DNA from: Bavariicoccus seileri WCC 4188
GTDB taxonomy: Bacteria; Bacillota; Bacilli; Lactobacillales; Aerococcaceae
Direction of reading: 5' to 3'
Length of the DNA: 33,099 nucleotides
NCBI RefSeq assembly: GCF_000421665.1
Contig: NZ_ATXL01000022.1
Span: forward strand, 1-33,099
A program made the translations under genes and the position numbers. Of the stretch, positions 1 through 10,157 are shown piece after piece. The notes beneath the pieces were generated by a model. It searched no databases. It saw only the letters and a list, made by a program, of their open reading frames with translations, and was not told the DNA's origin. The number at the start of each line of letters is the position of its first letter. Position 1 is the stretch's first letter.

Positions 1-177
1 ATGAGCAGTTGACGGTGAATAACTGCCATCCTTGTTTGAATTACGATGTAATTCTCTTGAGATAGTCGATTTAGAACGGTCCAGGGTCTCGGATATATGC
101 CCGATAGTTTCGCCTTGTTCATACATTAGGAATATTGTTTCTCGCTCATTCATGGTAAGATGTGTGTATGGATTCAT
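1..177 (-). CDS. IS30-family transposase, N-terminal part (cut by window edge)
   Basis: Fifty-nine codons are visible from an ATG at 177 down to the window edge. The product opens with MNPYTHLTMNERETIF, then YEQGETIGHISETLDRSKST and ISRELHRN. This is the N-terminal helix-turn-helix of IS30-type transposases (related elements read MNPYTHLTxxERxxI...STISRELxRN). The domain would bind the element's terminal repeats; the DDE catalytic part lies outside the window. A GAAGGAG ribosome binding site sits about 6 nt before the ATG. No stop or frameshift is seen in this part, so the copy could be intact. The family call is firm; activity cannot be judged. Confidence 0.85.
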   Translation of the reverse strand, partial: MNPYTHLTMNERETIFLMYEQGETIGHISETLDRSKSTISRELHRNSNKDGSYSPSTAH

Positions 178-251
178 AGCTTTCTCCTTCTAATAGTTGG
201 TTGGTACATCTATTTTATAGGAAAACTATGGATCTTTTTTTATTTTATTAT

Positions 252-280
252 TGTTGTTGCACTTAAATTGTAAATTCGTC
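252..280. repeat. Probable terminal inverted repeat of the IS30-family element
   Basis: The stretch containing GTTGTTGCACTTAAATTG lies about 75 bp upstream of the transposase start. It resembles the GTTGCACTT-containing ends of IS30 relatives in Lactobacillales (recalled, not searched). It abuts the T-run of the neighbouring terminator, so the insertion point is about 280-283. The other end is outside the window, so the repeat cannot be confirmed. Confidence 0.45.
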
Positions 281-282
281 AC

Positions 283-313
283 AAAAAAAGAACTCTGACA
301 AGAGTGTCAGAGT
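283..313 (-). terminator. Intrinsic terminator of the clpP-thioredoxin unit
   Basis: ACTCTGACA (292-300) pairs with TGTCAGAGT (305-313) around an AGAG loop. On the minus strand the stem is followed by a T-rich tail (283-289 in complement). The stem includes the stop codon of the upstream gene (307-309). Confidence 0.8.
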
Positions 314-801
314 CCCATAGCTGTACTTAAGTCTTCAATTGTTGCAAATTCATCGAATACATGGTCATTGATCACAATGGTTGGCACATTCTCTGTACCA
401 TAATGTTTCAATAATTTTTCAGCTTCTTTAAAAGTAGCCTCATTAGCCTGCTTAGGGCCTAAGTTCTCTTCAAAAAACTGTTGTAACGATGCCCCATCAA
501 GTGAGCGCCACTCGTCAAAGTCATTATATAAAGAGGTCACTTGTTTTAGAAAAGTATCGCTATTTGACAAATCAAGGTAATGATGGGCTTCGTTCCCTTT
601 TAGTAGAGCCTGTTTATCTTTTTGGTAAGGATAAACCTGCACCACTATCTTTCCAGTCGCAATTAATGGCGCATAGAAAGATTGGGTTTTCTCAAACCAC
701 CGTTTACAGTCAGGACAAGAGACATTTATAAACTCTGTCACTTTTATCGGTGCTTCACTGTTTCCAATAATAACACCAGTAAACTCATCTCGATTTCCCA
801 T
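307..801 (-). CDS. Thioredoxin-fold (DsbA/Thioredoxin_4-like) protein, CPDC motif
   Basis: A 164-residue protein with the redox motif C29-P-D-C32 after the first strand (VTEFINVSCPDC) and a cis-proline candidate at P140 (ENVPTIVIND), the two hallmarks of the thioredoxin fold; the helical insertion between them is DsbA-like. There is no signal peptide or membrane segment, so it should act in the cytoplasm as a thiol reductant or adaptor. Its ATG lies 2 nt after the clpP stop (TAA-TC-ATG) with only a weak ribosome binding site, so it is probably translated by coupling to clpP. The ClpXP adaptor SpxH/YjbH is also DsbA-like but longer; a similar role here is speculation. Fold confidence is high, function unknown. 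Confidence 0.8.
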   Translation of the reverse strand: MGNRDEFTGVIIGNSEAPIKVTEFINVSCPDCKRWFEKTQSFYAPLIATGKIVVQVYPYQKDKQALLKGNEAHHYLDLSNSDTFLKQVTSLYNDFDEWRSLDGASLQQFFEENLGPKQANEATFKEAEKLLKHYGTENVPTIVINDHVFDEFATIEDLSTAMGL

Positions 802-803
802 GA

Positions 804-1409
804 TTATTTTTTGTCTTTCTTAGTCTTTTTGTTCGTTAACATCACATCATCGATCAAGCCATATTCCTTTGCTTGTTCAGCAGAAAGATAGTTATCACGG
901 TCTGTATCCTTTTCAATCACTTCTAGGGGTTGGCCGGTTTGTTCTGCCAAAATTCTATTTAGACGATCCCTTGTTTTAAGAATGTGGCGAGCTGCAATAT
1001 CTATATCAGTAGCTTGCCCTTGTGCTCCACCTAAAGGTTGGTGGATCAAGATTTCAGCATTTGGTAAGGCAAATCGTTTTCCTTTTGTACCGGCTGTCAA
1101 TAAGAAAGAGCCCATTGAAGCAGCTAGACCCATCGCGATAGTTTGAACATCTGCATTAATCAGTTGCATCGTATCATAGATTGCTAATCCAGCTGTCACA
1201 GAGCCACCTGGCGAGTTAATGTACATGTAGATATCCTTGTCAGGTTCTTGAGCATCCAAAAATAGTAATTGAGCAATTATTGCGTTGGCCATATTATCTT
1301 CGACCTCACCGCTCACCATAATGATTCTATCTTTCAATAAACGAGAGTAGATATCATAAGCACGTTCTCCACGAGCTGATTGTTCAATTACTGTAGGTAT
1401 CAAATTCAT
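804..1409 (-). CDS. clpP: ATP-dependent Clp protease proteolytic subunit ClpP
   Basis: 201 residues, the usual ClpP length. The catalytic triad is S98 ([11 protein letters not shown]), H123 (LIHQPLGG) and D172 (TDRDNYLS). The N-terminus [20 protein letters not shown] and the [18 protein letters not shown] strand are standard. ClpP forms the tetradecameric chamber that degrades substrates fed by ClpX, ClpC or ClpE in the cytoplasm. The C-terminus is lysine-rich ([10 protein letters not shown]). A monocistronic clpP is common; here a thioredoxin-fold gene follows within 2 nt. A promoter with a CtsR-like half-site lies 35-63 bp upstream, suggesting heat-shock control. Confidence 0.97.
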   Translation of the reverse strand: MNLIPTVIEQSARGERAYDIYSRLLKDRIIMVSGEVEDNMANAIIAQLLFLDAQEPDKDIYMYINSPGGSVTAGLAIYDTMQLINADVQTIAMGLAASMGSFLLTAGTKGKRFALPNAEILIHQPLGGAQGQATDIDIAARHILKTRDRLNRILAEQTGQPLEVIEKDTDRDNYLSAEQAKEYGLIDDVMLTNKKTKKDKK

Positions 1410-1443
1410 ATATAATCCTCCATCTCATATTGTCATTGTTCTG

Positions 1444-1472
1444 AGTATAGCATATTTGACCAAAACTGACTA
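1444..1472 (-). promoter_or_regulatory. clpP promoter with degenerate CtsR box
   Basis: The -10 TATACT (1444-1449, preceded by TGC as an extended -10) lies 17 bp from a weak -35 TAGTCA (1467-1472). Between and over them are GGTCAAA (1455-1461), an exact CtsR heptad, and AGTCAGT (1465-1471), which matches it at 4 of 7 positions, spaced by 3 nt as in the CtsR tandem operator. One half-site is good and the other poor, so CtsR control is likely but not certain. Confidence 0.55.
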
Positions 1473-1601
1473 ATAATTAGATTTAACCTTTTCTTTTCCT
1501 GCTGACATCTCTTTAAGAAGCTTTTTATTGGGCCTCACTCAAGTCAGAGCAGAAAAGTCAGTTGCCGTGACAATTATGACATATACACACAGCTCACACA
1601 A

Positions 1602-1877
1602 TCAACGATTAAAATAACTCATTAAGTTTTGCCATGTCGATGGATCCAATATATCGGTTGCTTTGCCATCTCCAACGATTCCATATCCTATCATCAAGCC
1701 AATTGCGAGTAAAAATAAAGCAGCTAATGTCCCAAGAAGGAGCCATAAAAGCACATTAAGAAAGCTTCTCGCTGTTCTCTTCAGAGGAGTTGCTTGGCTT
1801 TTCCGTTGCGCTCTCCTTTGTTTCTTCTGAGTTGTTTTCTGTTTCTTGTTCGCTTGAATCACTTCCCGTTTCTGCAT
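1602..1877 (-). CDS. Small basic single-pass membrane protein (family often labelled 'DNA-directed RNA polymerase subunit beta')
   Basis: 91 residues: a very basic N-terminus (QANKKQKTTQKKQRRAQRK), one hydrophobic segment at about residues 39-68 (NVLLWLLLGTLAALFLLAIG), and a short tail with DPSTWQNLMSYF. This matches the small membrane protein that follows mreB/mbl in many Lactobacillales and is commonly given the misleading name RNA polymerase beta subunit; its function is not settled. The gene starts inside mbl and overlaps its last 122 bp in another frame. No good ribosome binding site precedes the ATG at 1877; an AAAGGAG lies inside the coding region without a usable ATG, GTG or TTG after it, so the start is uncertain and coupling to mbl is likely. 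Confidence 0.75.
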   Translation of the reverse strand: MQKREVIQANKKQKTTQKKQRRAQRKSQATPLKRTARSFLNVLLWLLLGTLAALFLLAIGLMIGYGIVGDGKATDILDPSTWQNLMSYFNR

Positions 1878-3159
1878 GATTTATGGTGTCGTCACTGACT
1901 TCTTCAGTGGTGTCTTTTACAGACGTGTTTGATGGCAACTGCTCTTCTCTAACAGCTAATTGGTCTTCTTGGGGTAAGTCTTCATGTTTTTCTTTATCAT
2001 CAGTCGTATGGTGAGCATGATCATTTTTTCCAACTTGTTTCGTCGCCGAATCGGATTTTGGAACGCTAGCAGATCTGCCCTCCACCCGAACAGCTGCCCC
2101 TTGATTATTTTCACGGCCAGTCGGATTGATAAAGATTTGTCTACTAGTAAACAGACGTTTTATACTCGTCCAAAAACCCGTTTTTGAATTTAATTTTTCA
2201 AGGAGGTCACCTGCTCCCAAGGCTACACTTTGAAGGGGGTTCTCAGGCACGATCACTTTAACACCCAGAGCTTCGCTAAATAACCCTTCAATTCCTTTTA
2301 TTAAGGCACCGCCTCCCGTGAGGTAGATTCCTTTAAACATAATATCGCTAGATAACTCTGGAGGCGTCTTTTCTAAAACACCGGCAGCAGTTGCAATAAT
2401 CGTATCTAATGTTGTCGCTATCGCTTCTGAAATATCATCAGATTTAATTGTTTTAGTCACTGGAAGACCAGTTGCTAGGTCTCTGCCGCTAACTCTCATC
2501 GAGGCAGGCTCGATATCAGGAGTTGCTCTTGCCAGTTTTTTCTTGACTTTTTCCGCCATGACATCCCCAATAAGGAGCTCATAATTCTCTTTGACATATC
2601 TGATGATGTCCTCATCCATTTGGTCCCCAGCAATTTTGATTGATTTACTGACTACTGTCGAACCAAGTGAAATAACAGCTATATCTGTCGTTCCTCCACC
2701 TAGATCAATAATCATATTGCCACTTGGAATAAAGATATTGAGACCAGATCCAACGGCTGCTACTTTAGGCTCATCCTCAACATAGACTCTTTTGGCACCA
2801 CTTTGCTCAGCCATATTAATAATGGCTTTACGTTCGACATCAGTTATACTAGTTGGAACGCAAATCAGCATGTCTGGTTTTGTCAAAACAGATGTTATTT
2901 TTAATTTTTTGACAAAATGGTCCACCATTGCCATCGTAGCATCGAAATCTGCAATGACACCACCCTTAAGTGGAAAAACGATCTCGATATCTTGAGACGT
3001 TCTTCCAATCATATCGTTAGCTGTTTTACCAAAGGCTATTGGTTCTTTTGTTAGTTGATTCACGGCCACGACACTCGGCTCATCTAACACGATACCTTGC
3101 CCCTTAATATTGATCAAAGTATTTACAGTACCTAGATCGATTCCAATGTCTTTTACCAT
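1756..3159 (-). CDS. mbl: MreB/Mbl-type bacterial actin with long acidic C-terminal tail
   Basis: 467 residues against about 330-345 for the family. The actin core shows the phosphate-1 loop DLGTVNT (8-14), phosphate-2 loop DLGGGTTDIAVIS (152-164), GDQMDEDI (178-185) and TGGGALIKGIEGLF (281-294). It polymerises on the inner membrane face and guides wall synthesis. After an amphipathic stretch near 329-345 comes a roughly 115-residue low-complexity tail rich in Asp, Glu, Ser and Thr, unlike typical Mbl, and its last 40 residues share DNA with the next gene. Start: AGGAGG 7 nt before the ATG. It has a promoter after the murA terminator. Mbl rather than MreB is inferred from the murA neighbourhood and the absence of mreCD. 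Confidence 0.92.
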   Translation of the reverse strand: MVKDIGIDLGTVNTLINIKGQGIVLDEPSVVAVNQLTKEPIAFGKTANDMIGRTSQDIEIVFPLKGGVIADFDATMAMVDHFVKKLKITSVLTKPDMLICVPTSITDVERKAIINMAEQSGAKRVYVEDEPKVAAVGSGLNIFIPSGNMIIDLGGGTTDIAVISLGSTVVSKSIKIAGDQMDEDIIRYVKENYELLIGDVMAEKVKKKLARATPDIEPASMRVSGRDLATGLPVTKTIKSDDISEAIATTLDTIIATAAGVLEKTPPELSSDIMFKGIYLTGGGALIKGIEGLFSEALGVKVIVPENPLQSVALGAGDLLEKLNSKTGFWTSIKRLFTSRQIFINPTGRENNQGAAVRVEGRSASVPKSDSATKQVGKNDHAHHTTDDKEKHEDLPQEDQLAVREEQLPSNTSVKDTTEEVSDDTINHAETGSDSSEQETENNSEETKESATEKPSNSSEENSEKLS

Positions 3160-3187
3160 CTGCCATCCTCCTAGTTATTTCCGTTTC

Positions 3188-3193
3188 ATTATA
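3188..3193 (-). promoter_or_regulatory. mbl promoter (-10 element)
   Basis: A perfect TATAAT with an upstream TGG (extended -10) lies between the murA terminator and the mbl ribosome binding site. No good -35 is visible; the terminator T-tract occupies that place. Confidence 0.6.
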
Positions 3194-3210
3194 CCACAGA
3201 CTATTTTGAT

Positions 3211-3247
3211 AAAAAGTAAAAATAACTGGCTTTTTAGGCCAGTTATT
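3211..3247 (-). terminator. Intrinsic terminator after murA
   Basis: AATAACTGGC (3221-3230) and GCCAGTTATT (3238-3247) form a perfect 10-bp stem with a 7-nt loop. On the minus strand it is followed by TTTACTTTTT. It separates murA from mbl. Confidence 0.8.
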
Positions 3248-3365
3248 GAAGTGTTTGATTACATTTGATTTCGTTAGCTTACCTCTTATGAGATGATCGT
3301 TTTGTGCCCTATCAACGAGCTATTAGACAATTGATGCCGACCTATTTGACTAGCGTATGAACACC

Positions 3366-4643
3366 TTAAGCCACAGTAATTGGGCTTTCTACTCTTGTGA
3401 TATTTGCCCCTAAGCTCTCTAGTTTTTCTTTAAAATGATAATAACCACGATCTAAATATTGGAGATTAGTGACAGTCGTTTCACCAGTCGCGCATAATCC
3501 TGCAATAATCAAGGCAGCAGCAGCTCTTAAATCTGTAGCAGCTACAACGGCACCATTTAATGCAGTATTACCAGGCAAGAAGGCCGTTTGTCCTTGTGTT
3601 GTAAAATTAAGGTTCATTCGTCTCATTTCTTCTAAATGACGAAACCGGTTTTCAAATACCGTTTCCGTCATAGAAGATTTACCATCAGCCAATACTTGGG
3701 CAATCGTGAACGGCGCTTGAATATCCGTTGGAAAACCTGGGTAAGGTAATGTCTTAGCATCTGTCGCCTTTAATCGTCTCGGTCCAATAACACGGATACC
3801 ATCAGGAGTTTCTCTGAATACAACACGCATTTGGGTTAATTTAGCTACTAGTGCGCGGTTGTGTTCAACAACTGCATCTTCAATAAAGACATCTCCACCC
3901 GTCACAGCAGCAGCAATCATAAATGTACCAGCTTCAATTCTATCAGGAATAATTGCATGATTTGTACCACGAAGTTGGTCAACGCCTTCAATGCGTAGGG
4001 TTTCAGTCCCAGCACCAACGATTTTTGCGCCCATTTTGTTCAAATAATTAGCTAAATCTACTATTTCTGGCTCTCTAGCTACATTTTCCAAAATTGTCGT
4101 ACCAGTTGCGAGAGAGGCGGCCATCATTAAATTTTGAGTTGCCCCTACACTTGGAAAATCAAGATAAATGGTTGCGCCGTGTAAGCCATCACAAGTAGCT
4201 TCAACATAGCCATTTTGTAAGGTGATTTTTGCACCCATCGCTTCAAACCCTTTTAGATGAATATCAATAGGTCTTGACCCGATTGTACAACCACCTGGTA
4301 AGGCTACCTTAGCATGATTATAGCGAGCCAACAGGGGCCCCATTACTACGATTGAAGCTCTCATTTTACTAACATACTCAAAAGGAGCAGTCGTACTTAA
4401 TTGACCAGTCGCGTCAATCTTGACAGTATAATTTTCCTCATTGAAATTTGTTTTAACCTGTAAAGCATCCAACACCTTGAGCATTGTATGTACATCAGAG
4501 AGATTAGGCACATTTTGAAAATCGGATACGGTCTCTGTTCCAAGAATACTCGCTGCAATAATTGGCAACACGGCGTTCTTAGCGCCTTCAACACGCACTG
4601 TTCCTTTTAATGGGTTGCCACCCTTTACCTTCATTACATCCAT
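3366..4643 (-). CDS. murA: UDP-N-acetylglucosamine 1-carboxyvinyltransferase MurA
   Basis: 425 residues. MurA transfers enolpyruvate from PEP to UDP-GlcNAc, the first committed step of peptidoglycan synthesis, in the cytoplasm. Visible landmarks are K22-N23 (EGAKNAVLP), the PEP/fosfomycin-reactive cysteine C119 in [13 protein letters not shown], and the C-terminal [17 protein letters not shown] cysteine rather than aspartate at 119 predicts fosfomycin sensitivity at this site. The position downstream of the ATP synthase operon and a DUF1146 gene is the usual place of the primary Firmicute paralogue (MurAA/MurA1). It is followed by its own terminator. Confidence 0.97.
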   Translation of the reverse strand: MDVMKVKGGNPLKGTVRVEGAKNAVLPIIAASILGTETVSDFQNVPNLSDVHTMLKVLDALQVKTNFNEENYTVKIDATGQLSTTAPFEYVSKMRASIVVMGPLLARYNHAKVALPGGCTIGSRPIDIHLKGFEAMGAKITLQNGYVEATCDGLHGATIYLDFPSVGATQNLMMAASLATGTTILENVAREPEIVDLANYLNKMGAKIVGAGTETLRIEGVDQLRGTNHAIIPDRIEAGTFMIAAAVTGGDVFIEDAVVEHNRALVAKLTQMRVVFRETPDGIRVIGPRRLKATDAKTLPYPGFPTDIQAPFTIAQVLADGKSSMTETVFENRFRHLEEMRRMNLNFTTQGQTAFLPGNTALNGAVVAATDLRAAAALIIAGLCATGETTVTNLQYLDRGYYHFKEKLESLGANITRVESPITVA

Positions 4644-4885
4644 GAAAATTCTCCTCGACTCATCTGTTCACGTCATCATCGTGTCGTTCAATGAACATTT
4701 TATTTGATTTGTATGTTTTTATTTGATTTTTATGCTTTGTTGATCTGTACACTTGTTGTTTTATCTAAATCTGTATACTTGTCATTTTTTTATTTATTGC
4801 TATTATTTATTGCTATATAGGTAGTACTTTGTTTTGTGACCTTTATTGTATGACGCTATGTCTGATACTATATTAGCCATACCAT
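4644..4885. other. AT-rich gene-free interval with imperfect short repeats
   Basis: No gene is seen. The plus strand carries near-duplicates such as TTTATTTGATTTGTATG / TTTTATTTGATTTTTATG, GATCTGTACACTTGT / AATCTGTATACTTGT, and TTATTTATTGCTA twice. A murA promoter must lie here unless the gene is read through from the DUF1146 gene; I see no convincing pair of boxes. Confidence 0.6.
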
Positions 4886-5116
4886 TTAAAATAGTAACGA
4901 ATACAGTTGAGAAAGGTCAAATATCGTCAAGACAAATTTAGCTGACAAATACCCCAATGCAAAAGACATCAGGATATAAAGCATCCTAGCTTGGCGTTCA
5001 AAGTTAGGTTTCAATAACCGGTCTAACCGAATAGATTGGAGCGCCCAAAAGCTAATATACATCATCACTAAATAAACGATTGTTTTGATGACTGCTGATA
5101 CGCCAATTGAAACCAT
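4886..5116 (-). CDS. DUF1146 (YwzB-like) small membrane protein
   Basis: 76 residues from the preferred start. Two hydrophobic segments (about 7-27 and 46-67) flank a basic loop with SIRLDRLLKPNFERQAR, the typical DUF1146 pattern. In Firmicutes this family sits between atpC and murA, as here; its role is unknown. Two ATGs are in frame. The one at 5116 has AAGGTGG 7 nt upstream, while the one at 5122 sits directly on that site, so 5116 is chosen. It lies just past the atp operon terminator. Confidence 0.85.
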   Translation of the reverse strand: MVSIGVSAVIKTIVYLVMMYISFWALQSIRLDRLLKPNFERQARMLYILMSFALGYLSAKFVLTIFDLSQLYSLLF

Positions 5117-5149
5117 GTCCATCCCACCTTAACAGTTGTAATAATACCA

Positions 5150-5176
5150 TAAAAAAGCCAGGTGTTTCCACCTGGC
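5150..5176 (-). terminator. Terminator of the ATP synthase operon
   Basis: GCCAGGTG and CACCTGGC (5157-5176) form a perfect 8-bp GC-rich stem with a 4-nt loop, followed on the minus strand by TTTTTT. It lies 15 bp after the atpC stop. Confidence 0.93.
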
Positions 5177-5191
5177 AACCTAATCTTAATA

Positions 5192-5623
5192 TTATTTTCT
5201 TCTAGACGCAACACCAATTCGATTGATAGCTTTACTTAAAGCAATCTCAGCACGTTTCATTTCAGCTTCCTCACGTCGGCCACTGTTTTGTGCAATTATC
5301 TTTTCAGCTTTTTCCTTTGCTAATTTAGCGCGATCTATATCAATATCGCGCGCCCGTTCTGCCGTATTGACCACGATGTTGACTTCGTTTTGATATACCT
5401 CAAGTATTCCACTATCAGCAGCTATCAAGTTTGTTACTTTTTTGCCATCAACATCACGTTTTACCGTGATTGCTCCGATTTTTAGTGGCACAATCATTGC
5501 AATATGGTTTCTTAAAACGGTATACGGTCCTGTGACTGTGTCAACAGTGACACTTGTAGCATGGTGGGTGAATCGGTTGCCCTCAGGAGTAACTACATTT
5601 ACAATTAGTGACTCTTCACTCAT
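5192..5623 (-). CDS. atpC: ATP synthase F1 subunit epsilon
   Basis: 143 residues: an N-terminal beta-sandwich (SLIVNVVTPEGNRFTHHATSV; GPYTVLRNHIAMIVPLKIGAITV) and a C-terminal two-helix domain (RARDIDIDRAKLAKEKAEKI; EMKRAEIALSKAINRI). Epsilon couples the gamma shaft to the c-ring and can inhibit ATP hydrolysis. It is the last gene of atpBEFHAGDC, 11 bp after atpD, with a GGGGGT ribosome binding site, and is followed by the operon terminator. Confidence 0.96.
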   Translation of the reverse strand: MSEESLIVNVVTPEGNRFTHHATSVTVDTVTGPYTVLRNHIAMIVPLKIGAITVKRDVDGKKVTNLIAADSGILEVYQNEVNIVVNTAERARDIDIDRAKLAKEKAEKIIAQNSGRREEAEMKRAEIALSKAINRIGVASRRK

Positions 5624-5634
5624 TACAGTACCCC

Positions 5635-7065
<1,431 letters not shown>

Positions 7066-7095
7066 CTATCCTCAATTCTCTTGAGATCATTCTTA

Positions 7096-8040
7096 TCATT
7101 CTAGAGCAGCTGCTCCACCAACGATCTCAGTTATTTCTTGAGTGATCTGTGCCTGACGACTTTGGTTCAACTCGGTTGTCAAATCACTGATCAATGATTT
7201 TGCATTATCAGTTGCATTACGCATTGCTGTCATCCTGGCAGCATGTTCCGCGGTCTTAGCATCAACGATTGAGCCGTAAATCAAGCTCTCAGCATATTGA
7301 GGAAGTAATTGTTCTAAAATTGCTTCCTTAGACGGTTCAAAAAGATAATCTACATTAGCTCTTGGCGTCTTGCGATTATCCATTTCATCCACATCAACTA
7401 ATGGCAACATTTTTTCAACCCTGAAATTAGAGACGAGGGCATTGACATGGTGATTATAACAAACATAAAGTTCATCGAATTCACCTTGTCGATATAATGT
7501 CACACTTTTGCGCACCAGATCTCTCACTTCATCAAAAGTGGGATAATCACTGATGCCTGGGATGCTACAATCAATCGAATAGCCGGCTTTTTCAAAGAAA
7601 CGCTTAGCAGAATCGCCGATACACATTAAAAAGATGCCATCTGCGGAATCATGGTCCTTTTGAAATAGTTCCAACATGCTTGAAAAAATAGAACTATTAT
7701 AACCTCCCGCCAATCCCTGATCAGAGGCAATAATCAAATAAGCGGTTTTTAAAACTGGTCTGACTAATAACATGTCATGATAGTCTAAATAAGTAGCACC
7801 ACTTTGATTATCGTCTTGCTCTTCGCCGTTGTTGGCTTCTTCTGCAAGCTGATCAAGGTTTGAGTAGGCTAGATGTAAGATCATGTCCTTGATACGCTTT
7901 GCATATTTTTCATACTGTTTGATGATTGCTTCTGATCTCGTTAGCTTCGAAGCAGAAACCATTTGCATCGCGCTCGTGATTTGACTTGTCTTTCGAGTGG
8001 AATCAATACGTTTTTGGATTTCGATCAATGAAGCACTCAT
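7096..8040 (-). CDS. atpG: ATP synthase F1 subunit gamma
   Basis: 314 residues from the chosen ATG. The N-terminal helix (SLIEIQKRIDSTRKTSQITSAMQMVSASKL) and C-terminal helix (MTAMRNATDNAKSLISDLTTELNQSRQAQIT) form the rotating shaft; the conserved ASDQGLAGGYN lies between. An acidic, Asn/Gln-rich insertion at about 66-80 (AEEANNGEEQDDNQS) makes the protein longer than the typical 285-290 residues; similar insertions occur in other Lactobacillales. A TTG at 8046 is also in frame, but AAGGAAG lies 9 nt from the ATG at 8040 and too close to the TTG. Confidence 0.96.
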   Translation of the reverse strand: MSASLIEIQKRIDSTRKTSQITSAMQMVSASKLTRSEAIIKQYEKYAKRIKDMILHLAYSNLDQLAEEANNGEEQDDNQSGATYLDYHDMLLVRPVLKTAYLIIASDQGLAGGYNSSIFSSMLELFQKDHDSADGIFLMCIGDSAKRFFEKAGYSIDCSIPGISDYPTFDEVRDLVRKSVTLYRQGEFDELYVCYNHHVNALVSNFRVEKMLPLVDVDEMDNRKTPRANVDYLFEPSKEAILEQLLPQYAESLIYGSIVDAKTAEHAARMTAMRNATDNAKSLISDLTTELNQSRQAQITQEITEIVGGAAALE

Positions 8041-8058
8041 TAGCAATCACTTCCTTCT

Positions 8059-9615
8059 TTAAAAAGTATCGTTAAAATCATAGATTGCATGATAGAATGT
8101 TTCTTCATCAGGCAATTCTCCCGTTTCTGAAATATGATGCAACAACTCAGGATGTTGTCCTTTCAAATAATCGAACAATTTGTTTTCATATTCTCCAACA
8201 CGGTCTACCGGGATTTCATCTATAGCCCCATGCACAAGAGCAAACAAAATAGCTACTTGCAGTTCAACATCTAATGGTTTATGGATAGACTGTTTGAGTA
8301 TTTCAACAGTTCTCTTACCACGATTTAGTTTCTTTTGGGTTGTAGCATCTAAATCTGAGCCAAATTGTGCAAATGACTCTAATTCGCGATAACTTGCCAA
8401 ATCGATTCTCAACGTTCCAGACACTTGTTTCATCGCTTTGATTTGCGCTGAACCACCAACACGGGACACAGACAAACCAGCAGAAATAGCCGGACGAACA
8501 CCTGAGAAGAATAAGTCGCTTTGTAAAAAGATTTGCCCGTCAGTGATAGAGATCACGTTTGTCGGGATATAAGCTGAGATATCTCCTGCTTGTGTTTCGA
8601 CGATAGGAAGAGCGGTCATTGATCCTCCACCCAACTCATCATTCAATTTAGCAGACCGTTCTAGTAAACGAGAATGCAAATAGAAAACATCACCAGGATA
8701 AGCTTCACGACCAGGCGGACGACGTAACAGCAAGGATATTTCACGATATGCGGCCGCTTGTTTTGAGAGATCATCGTAAACGATCAAAACATCTTGACCA
8801 TTTGCCATAAATTCTTCCCCGATAGCTGTACCAGAATAAGGGGCTATATAAAGTAATGGAGCAGGTTCAGATGCTCCTGCACTGACGATGACAGTGTAAT
8901 CCATTGCACCATTTTTGCGAAGTGTCTCAACTAATGCTTTAACAGTTGATTCCTTTTGTCCAATTGCAACATAAATACAGATTGTATCTTTACCTTTTTG
9001 ATTAATAATCGTATCAATAGCAATCGACGTTTTCCCCGTTTTACGGTCACCGATAATCAACTCACGTTGACCTTTACCAATCGGCACTAAACTATCAATC
9101 GCTTTTAAACCCGTTGCAAGCGATTGTTTAACGGGTTGTCTATCCATAATGCCAGGTGCTTTATGTTCTACTGGTCTGTTTCGAGCAGTATTGATAGGAC
9201 CTAACCCATCAATTGGTGCTCCAAGAGCATCCACCACACGACCGATCATTGATTGTCCGACAGGGACTTCCATGATCTTTCCAGTTTGACGAACAAGGTC
9301 ACCTTCATGAATATCATCATAATCACCAAATATGATGATTCCGACTTCTTCATTCTCTAAATTTTGAGCCATGCCTTGTGTTCCATTTGCAAACTCAATC
9401 AATTCGCCTGACATTACATTCTCTAGGCCAACAACTTTTGCAATTCCATCACCGATATAGGTGACCTCGCCGACCTCTTCAATAAGATACTTATTTTCAA
9501 AGGCATTGATCTTAGCTGTAATATCGTTGACCACATTATTCTTGATCTCTGTGATTTTATCGCTAGTCGTTTCAACAGCTTGAGATTGATTGTTGCCAGT
9601 TGTTTTTTCAGTCAA
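8059..9615 (-). CDS. atpA: ATP synthase F1 subunit alpha
   Basis: 518 residues from the chosen start. Walker A GDRKTGKT (residues 189-196 here) and the [23 protein letters not shown] signature with the arginine finger are intact. Alpha carries the non-catalytic nucleotide sites of F1. The first about 18 residues (rich in Thr, Asn and Gln) extend beyond the usual start of the family. A GTG at 9624 is in frame, but it lies inside the best ribosome binding site GAGGTGA, which is correctly spaced (5 nt) for the TTG at 9615; I prefer the TTG, with moderate certainty. It lies close behind atpH. Confidence 0.96.
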   Translation of the reverse strand: MTEKTTGNNQSQAVETTSDKITEIKNNVVNDITAKINAFENKYLIEEVGEVTYIGDGIAKVVGLENVMSGELIEFANGTQGMAQNLENEEVGIIIFGDYDDIHEGDLVRQTGKIMEVPVGQSMIGRVVDALGAPIDGLGPINTARNRPVEHKAPGIMDRQPVKQSLATGLKAIDSLVPIGKGQRELIIGDRKTGKTSIAIDTIINQKGKDTICIYVAIGQKESTVKALVETLRKNGAMDYTVIVSAGASEPAPLLYIAPYSGTAIGEEFMANGQDVLIVYDDLSKQAAAYREISLLLRRPPGREAYPGDVFYLHSRLLERSAKLNDELGGGSMTALPIVETQAGDISAYIPTNVISITDGQIFLQSDLFFSGVRPAISAGLSVSRVGGSAQIKAMKQVSGTLRIDLASYRELESFAQFGSDLDATTQKKLNRGKRTVEILKQSIHKPLDVELQVAILFALVHGAIDEIPVDRVGEYENKLFDYLKGQHPELLHHISETGELPDEETFYHAIYDFNDTF

Positions 9616-9629
9616 TTCAGTCACCTCTC

Positions 9630-10157
9630 TTACTTAACATGTAATTGCCTTTCAATTTGGGTGAATTGCTTTCTAAGCGATCCATCCAACACATAATTTT
9701 TTGTTCTCACTACGACCCCACCAATCAAATCAGGCACTAGTTGGTGCTTCACATGGGGGAAAGAGTGTTGTAATTTTTTCTCGAACGACGCTTTGATGCG
9801 TTCAGTTTGTTCATTGGATAACGGAACCACTGATTCAATGATCAGCAACTCTTTTTCATAGGCAGCGATGTAAAAATTGATGGCATCCGCCAAATAATTA
9901 AAGTGATAAGCATACGCTGTTTCCAAGAAAAAGTTTGACCACTCAGGTGTTAAGCTTTTCGTGATATCCTTCAAAAATGCTAGCTTCTCATCATCCGGTA
10001 TCCGTTCCAAAACCATACTTTGATCGAACTTGTTTAAATTTTGAATGCCTTCTCTTAAGTCGATAACATCTTTGTAGATGATATCTGCCTTATTAAGTTT
10101 TTGCATCTCTTTATAAAAAGTTTCCACATCACGACGAACGGCTAAGGTCTTCTTCAT
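9630..10157 (-). CDS. atpH: ATP synthase F1 subunit delta
   Basis: 175 residues. It begins [18 protein letters not shown] and ends with the family's beta-strand segment [33 protein letters not shown]. Delta ties the top of F1 to the b-subunit stalk. Its ATG overlaps the atpF stop (ATGA), so translation is coupled. Family identity rests on the C-terminal motif and on position; the N-terminal half is divergent, as usual for this subunit. Confidence 0.93.
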   Translation of the reverse strand: MKKTLAVRRDVETFYKEMQKLNKADIIYKDVIDLREGIQNLNKFDQSMVLERIPDDEKLAFLKDITKSLTPEWSNFFLETAYAYHFNYLADAINFYIAAYEKELLIIESVVPLSNEQTERIKASFEKKLQHSFPHVKHQLVPDLIGGVVVRTKNYVLDGSLRKQFTQIERQLHVK

